Below are positions 60,101 to 64,000 of a stretch of 64,000 nt of DNA, piece by piece. Both the position numbers and the translations under genes were made by a program. The DNA comes from Anaeramoeba flamelloides. Lineage: Eukaryota; Metamonada; Anaeramoebidae. The notes beneath the pieces were generated by a model, which saw nothing but the letters and a program-made list of their open reading frames with translations, did not search any database and had not been told where the DNA came from. The stretch covers positions 2,170,001 to 2,234,000 of the forward strand of contig JANTQA010000015.1 of the NCBI GenBank assembly GCA_027625915.1, read 5' to 3'. Every line of letters begins with the position of its first letter. Position 1 is the stretch's first letter.

Positions 60101-61871
60101 CTTCACAAATTAAATAATCAAAAAGAATAAAGAGTAATTCTCCTTCTTATTGGTAATCGATCAAAAAAAACCTAAAAACTCTAGTTATTTTTTCTGTCCA
60201 ATCTAAAGATAGAGAGAAAAAGAAGAAATTTAATAAAAAGAAAACAAATATACAAATGATCTTAATAAATTAGTGATAATATGTCTAACCTATTGGTTGT
60301 TGTGTAAACATGGAAAATGAACCATATCCTTTAAGCTTTCATAGAATAAAGAAAATGATTTAACTGTAGAATTCTATTACTTTAAAGAAGTCATGAAGGG
60401 TTGATAGTATTTCAGAAGGTCTTTTATTCAACTCAATCTATAATATTACAATATATTGAGAAATAATGATTTACTTTTAGTTATTAATGTTGTTGATCTA
60501 AAGGATCGATCAATCTTTCATCCAAATCAAATCTCTAAATCCAACAAAACTTTTAAATCTAATCCTTGATTGAATTAGGTTTCCTTTTTTGTTCTTTTTT
60601 AGAAAAATTATTTTTTTTTCAAGTTATCCTTTTTTTGTTCAAACAAAATTTTTCTTTTTAAAAATATTGTATAATTAGCCCTAAAAGTCATTAACTATTA
60701 TATAGCTATTTAATTTTTATCACGATATTTTGACATTTATCACGATTTTTAGGCATTTATCATGATTTTTTAAGAAGTTTAATTTTTTAGAATATCGCGA
60801 TATTATTGATTATCACGATTTTCTATAATAACGCGATTTGATCGAATATCACAATTTTATAGTATTAATCATAATTTTGTAAACTTTATCTTAAATTAAA
60901 CGATATATCATCACAGCATCTATTTTCGTTAAAATTTTTATTTTTTTTAAAAAGGAAATATTTTCTATTTTAAAAATTCAAAAATTGGTTAATTTCTTTG
61001 AATTTGAGATGTTATTTTTTCCAAATAGTTACAAAATAAAAATTTTCACTCAAAAAGAAAATTACTTTTTTTTTTTGAAACATCTTTTTAAATGGTAGCA
61101 AAAAGTAGTGTGTTCTCAAAATTCATAAAAGATTTTTTGAATGTATCATAAAATTAAAAATAAAATGTTTAGCTAAAAAGCAATTCTATAAATATTATCT
61201 TCATATCTATATTTGATTATTTTATTCAAACAAATAAAGGAAATTTTTTATATTGTGTTGAGACTGGTAAAGGTATGCTGATTGATTTCGGACTTGCGCA
61301 ATATGTCTCTGACATTGAATTAATTGAAAAAAAGCAGAAGGAAGACATTAAGAGGATGAAAAAAGAAATGGAAAAGGAAAAAAAAAATGATCAAAGATCA
61401 AATTCCAGTAATAGAAGAAGGGATCGAAGGCCCCCTCTTCGAGCACCAAGGGCGGGAACTCGCGGATTTCGTTCACCGGAAATTCTTTTTAAATCAACAA
61501 AGCAAACAACGTCGATCGATATTTGGTCTGTGGGAGTTATGCTCTTATCCTTTTTATCTGGAAGATATCCCTTTTTCCATCCAGACGATGATCTTACTGC
61601 ATTAGCCGAATTGATTGCCCTCTTTGGAACAAAAAAACTTGAAAAGATTGGCAAAATGCTTAATAGAAATCTATATTATGACAAGGAGCAAAAAGGTGTA
61701 CCCTTAAAAAAATTATGTAAAACAAACAATCTTAATTTTAATGAAATGAATATCCCTAACTCGGCGTTTGACTTGTTAGAAGGATTATTGGAATTGGATT
61801 ACAGAAAAAGACTAACTGCTGAAGAAGCCTTAAAACATCCTTTTTGTCAATTAGCATTTGAAGAAAACTAA
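56537..61871 (+). CDS. CDC7: CDC7-type serine/threonine protein kinase
   Basis: Exons 56537-56745, 57189-57394 and 61240-61871 join in phase to give 348 residues. The glycine loop is IGQGTFSRVF (residues 25-34), the ATP-binding Lys is in VALKR (K48), HRDVKPGN spans 133-140, and DFG is 154-156. A Lys/Glu-rich insert of about 50 residues follows DFGLAQ, as CDC7 kinases have between DFG and the activation segment. RAPRAGTRGFRSPEILF (from about residue 206) closely matches the CDC7 form RAGTRGFRAPE, with Ser replacing the usual Ala of APE. CDC7, activated by DBF4, phosphorylates MCM helicase subunits to fire replication origins. This is a compact version lacking long inserts and a DBF4-binding tail. 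Nothing in the window looks like DBF4. Confidence 0.9.
56746..57188 (+). other. CDC7-like gene intron 1, 443 bp
   Basis: The donor GTTTGATG leaves AG, which with the acceptor G makes Arg and restores HEIRGSDTVCALLGG. A T-run of nearly 30 bases at about 57069-57097 is the main feature. Confidence 0.8.
57537..57971. mobile_element. Foldback element in CDC7-like intron 2
   Basis: The left arm (57537-57690) and right arm (57816-57971) are near-perfect reverse complements (shared pieces: TTCAAAGAAGTAGGTTGGGA and GATCTCTACTGATAAATTCA). Degraded fragments with AATTTATCAGTA-type ends also occur near 58118-58180 and 58300-58350, suggesting an older relative beside it. Confidence 0.75.
58950..59040. 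repeat. AAGAAA-type purine tract
   Basis: Low-complexity A/G run within intron 2. It opens a Lys-rich frame by composition only. Confidence 0.85.
59424..59755. repeat. Tandem pair of ATCGCGAT-rich repeats
   Basis: Two units of about 115 bp, starting near 59427 and 59622, share GGTTTTGAT, TTATCACAATATTA, TTCGTGATAA, TTAATCCAACTTTAT and ATCATAAAATCGCGA. The TCGCGA and ATCACGAT motifs recur at 60715-60850, possibly the other end of one element of about 1.4 kb. Confidence 0.6.
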
Positions 61872-62477
61872 TCAAAATAACTTCAATTTTAAACTTTCAT
61901 TAAAATCATACAAAATGAAATTTTAATCATGAAATAAACAAATAATGAAAAATAATAATATCAATAAAATTTAAATGAGGGTTTGTTCGTTATTATTATT
62001 CTTATCAAAGATTATTAATCTTAATAAAAAAAAAAGCAAATTATTTATCTTTTAATTTCTTGTTTTTCTTTTTCTTTTTCTTTTTCTTTTTCTCTTTCTC
62101 TAAAAATAAAAATACAATCTCAAACTTACTTTTTTGATTTTTCTCATTTTCTTCTTTCTTTTGTAATTGATCGAAAATTAGTATTTAGTGGGTTTGAAAG
62201 TATATTAATCTATTAGATTTTTGAAATTAATAAAAGAATTGAAAGTGAATTGATTGATTTATTATCTAATATTGTTGAGAGGAATTTTTTTTGAAATTAC
62301 TATTTTGGTTTATTTATAAGTTTATTGAGAGAAAGGAGTAAAGAAAGAAAATTGAACAAAAGATAAAAAAGAAAAGAAGAAAAAGAAAAAATATCTAAAT
62401 AATTGATTTCTTAAAAAGGGTTGTTTAGAAACTATTTTTTACATAAAAGTTAATAACCATTTTGGAAAAAAAGCGAA
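61872..62477. other. Intergenic 3' of the CDC7-like gene
   Basis: Contains a TTTTTC microsatellite (about 62060-62098) and a TTTATTGAGAGAAAGGAGTA block (about 62321) resembling the flank of the SAC9-like gene. No gene seen. Confidence 0.5.
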
Positions 62478-62877
62478 AGTGGAAAAAAAAGTGAAACAGT
62501 GTTTTTAATTGGGAACATTATTGAAAATGAAGAGTAAAATCAATAAAAAGAAGAAACCAATTAACTTCAAATAATAAATCATTATATTATTTTCAATCAA
62601 CCCAACAAATACAATTTAAATCTACTTGATTTATCGAAATTGTTGCTGTGGTTTTGGAAATCTCAAAAATTTTCAATTTTTTCTACAAATTTTTAATAAT
62701 TGATCAATAAAAGAAATACCCATACTAAAAGATAGTATTTAAAAAACTGTTATTGTGACGAATACTTCATTTTGTTTTTATTTATTTATTTATTCTTTTT
62801 TTTCATTGATCTTACTTTTCATTTTCAGTGATGTTACCAATTAAAAACCGTGTTTCACTTTTTTTCCACAGCGGTAA
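62478..62877. mobile_element. Foldback element, about 400 bp
   Basis: Left AGTGGAAAAAAAAGTGAAAC pairs with the right end (reverse complement GTGGAAAAAAAGTGAAACAC). Pairing continues through TTTTTAATTGG and GAAAATGAA over about 80 bp. Target duplication not determined. Confidence 0.7.
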
Positions 62878-64000
62878 TAATTTAATGAAAAAATAATAAT
62901 TTTGAGGAAAAAAAAAGTATTTTTGCAAAAAATCTCCTTACTTGGTAATTTTTATTTGATATAAATTTTGAAAATTAAATATTTTTTTATAATTTGGGGT
63001 ATTTATATTTCAAAAATCTTTTACTCATAAAATCATAAAGAAATCAGAAAATGGGCTTATTTTCAAATAAACTCCATTTCAAAATCATTGACCAATTAAA
63101 AATCAAATTTTAAAGAAAAATATTTTTAATAATTGAAGTTATCTATTATAATATCAAAATTTCGATTTTAATATTCAGTTATATACTCAAGAGATATTTA
63201 TTTTTTGTCTAAAAATAAAAGAAATAAAAATAAAAAAAAACAGTTTAAAAAAATTGGATTATTTATTTTGAAATAAGCATTGCATAAAAAAAAGAAATTT
63301 TAAAAAATTAATAAAACCTATGTATCGATTCTCCTTCCATTTGAATAACTTAATCTAATCTCTCTTTCATATTCGAAACCAATTTATTCATTAATTCATC
63401 TGGTACTTGTTTCTATTTTTTCATTTTCATTGTCCATTTTAACAAAATACTGTCGAAAAAATAAAAAAGAGAAAAAATGATGTTATTGTAAACTTTTCCG
63501 TGTGAGGGGAAAAACTTCAAAACGATACAAAAGTAATTCAAAATTCAGATGTAACATGTGCCATTATTATAACATTTAGTTTATTTTTAGCTAACATGTG
63601 TTTAATTTTGAGAAGGATCAATTTGTAAATCTATTACTTTTGAATTTTGAAAATTGGTATCTTAATAATAAAGTTTAATTTGAATCTCAAAAACCAATTT
63701 TTCAAAGGGATTCTCTCTTTAGAGTTTAATATACTTGTAAAAAGATAAAAAAAAATGACAGGGTTAAATTCCCAAAAGTGTTCAATTAAAATAAGATGAG
63801 ATACACAAAGTAGTTAAAATTTTGATTTCTTTTAACATAAAATGGCTAATAAATGTAAATTTTCCAAACAAAAGATCTTTAAAACTTAGTTTTTAAAAAA
63901 GTTTGAAGAAGTCTCCTCAAAAGAGTAAAAAATATTAATTATTAAAAACAATTTTTTTTTGTTTGGGCTTTCAAATAGTTGGATTTCCTTGAAAAACTTA
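62878..64000. other. Intergenic, nothing recognised
   Basis: About 1.1 kb of AT-rich sequence to the window end; no coding signal, RNA gene or repeat recognised. Confidence 0.45.

Larger units (their letters stand above)
57395..61239 (+). other. CDC7-like gene intron 2, 3.8 kb
   Basis: It splits the catalytic loop between HRDVKP and GNFLY. Contents are a foldback at 57537-57971, a purine tract at 58950-59040, a tandem ATCGCGAT-rich repeat at 59424-59755, and related motifs at 60715-60850. No nested gene was found. Confidence 0.8.

Overview
The window is very AT-rich nuclear DNA from a unicellular eukaryote, probably an amoeboid or flagellated protist. Coding exons stand out as islands of normal codon use. 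Introns are GT-AG and range from about 120 bp to nearly 4 kb. Stop codons follow the standard code, and proteins carry Lys/Glu, Asn and Asp runs. The EKEKEK-type tracts recall Anaeramoeba genomes, but that is an impression from memory and not shown by the sequence. No tRNA, rRNA or CRISPR array was recognised.

Seven protein-coding loci can be supported. They are: a SAC9-like phosphoinositide phosphatase (+, 3229-15616, 4 exons); a BAG6/Scythe-like ubiquitin-domain chaperone gene, copy A (+, 19585-24735); transketolase (-, 25859-28658, 3 exons); a P-loop kinase of the 2-phosphoglycerate kinase/plant LPA1 type (+, about 37772-39334); BAG6-like copy B (+, 43885-47918); a coiled-coil protein of unknown role (-, 53199-54801); and a CDC7-type protein kinase (+, 56537-61871, 3 exons). 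They look like independent housekeeping genes, not an operon or a dedicated pathway.

The two BAG6-like genes form a direct segmental duplication of roughly 5.3-5.9 kb (about 19110-24990 and 42860-48160). The coding parts are almost identical, yet each copy carries different one-base A-run length changes that break its frame. The second intron holds a segment of about 165 bp that is inverted between copies, and copy A has two extra transposon insertions there. A TTAA-flanked foldback element sits upstream of copy B, at a site that is empty in copy A.

The rest is a dense bed of small non-autonomous DNA transposons and old repeats. I recognise TTAA-target (piggyBac-like) elements of two families, four nearly palindromic TA-target (Tc1/mariner-like) elements packed into 2.4 kb, a TIR family beginning near AACCCCAATTCAAAAATTTT, several other foldbacks, LINE reverse-transcriptase remnants, and long diverged repeats shared by the flanks of several genes. 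The strongest single structure is a nested stack at 28915-32260: a TTAA element, then a LINE insertion, then a TIR element, then mariner-like elements. No clearly new biochemical system was found. The most informative novelty is the mobile-element content, with internal empty-site evidence for target choice.
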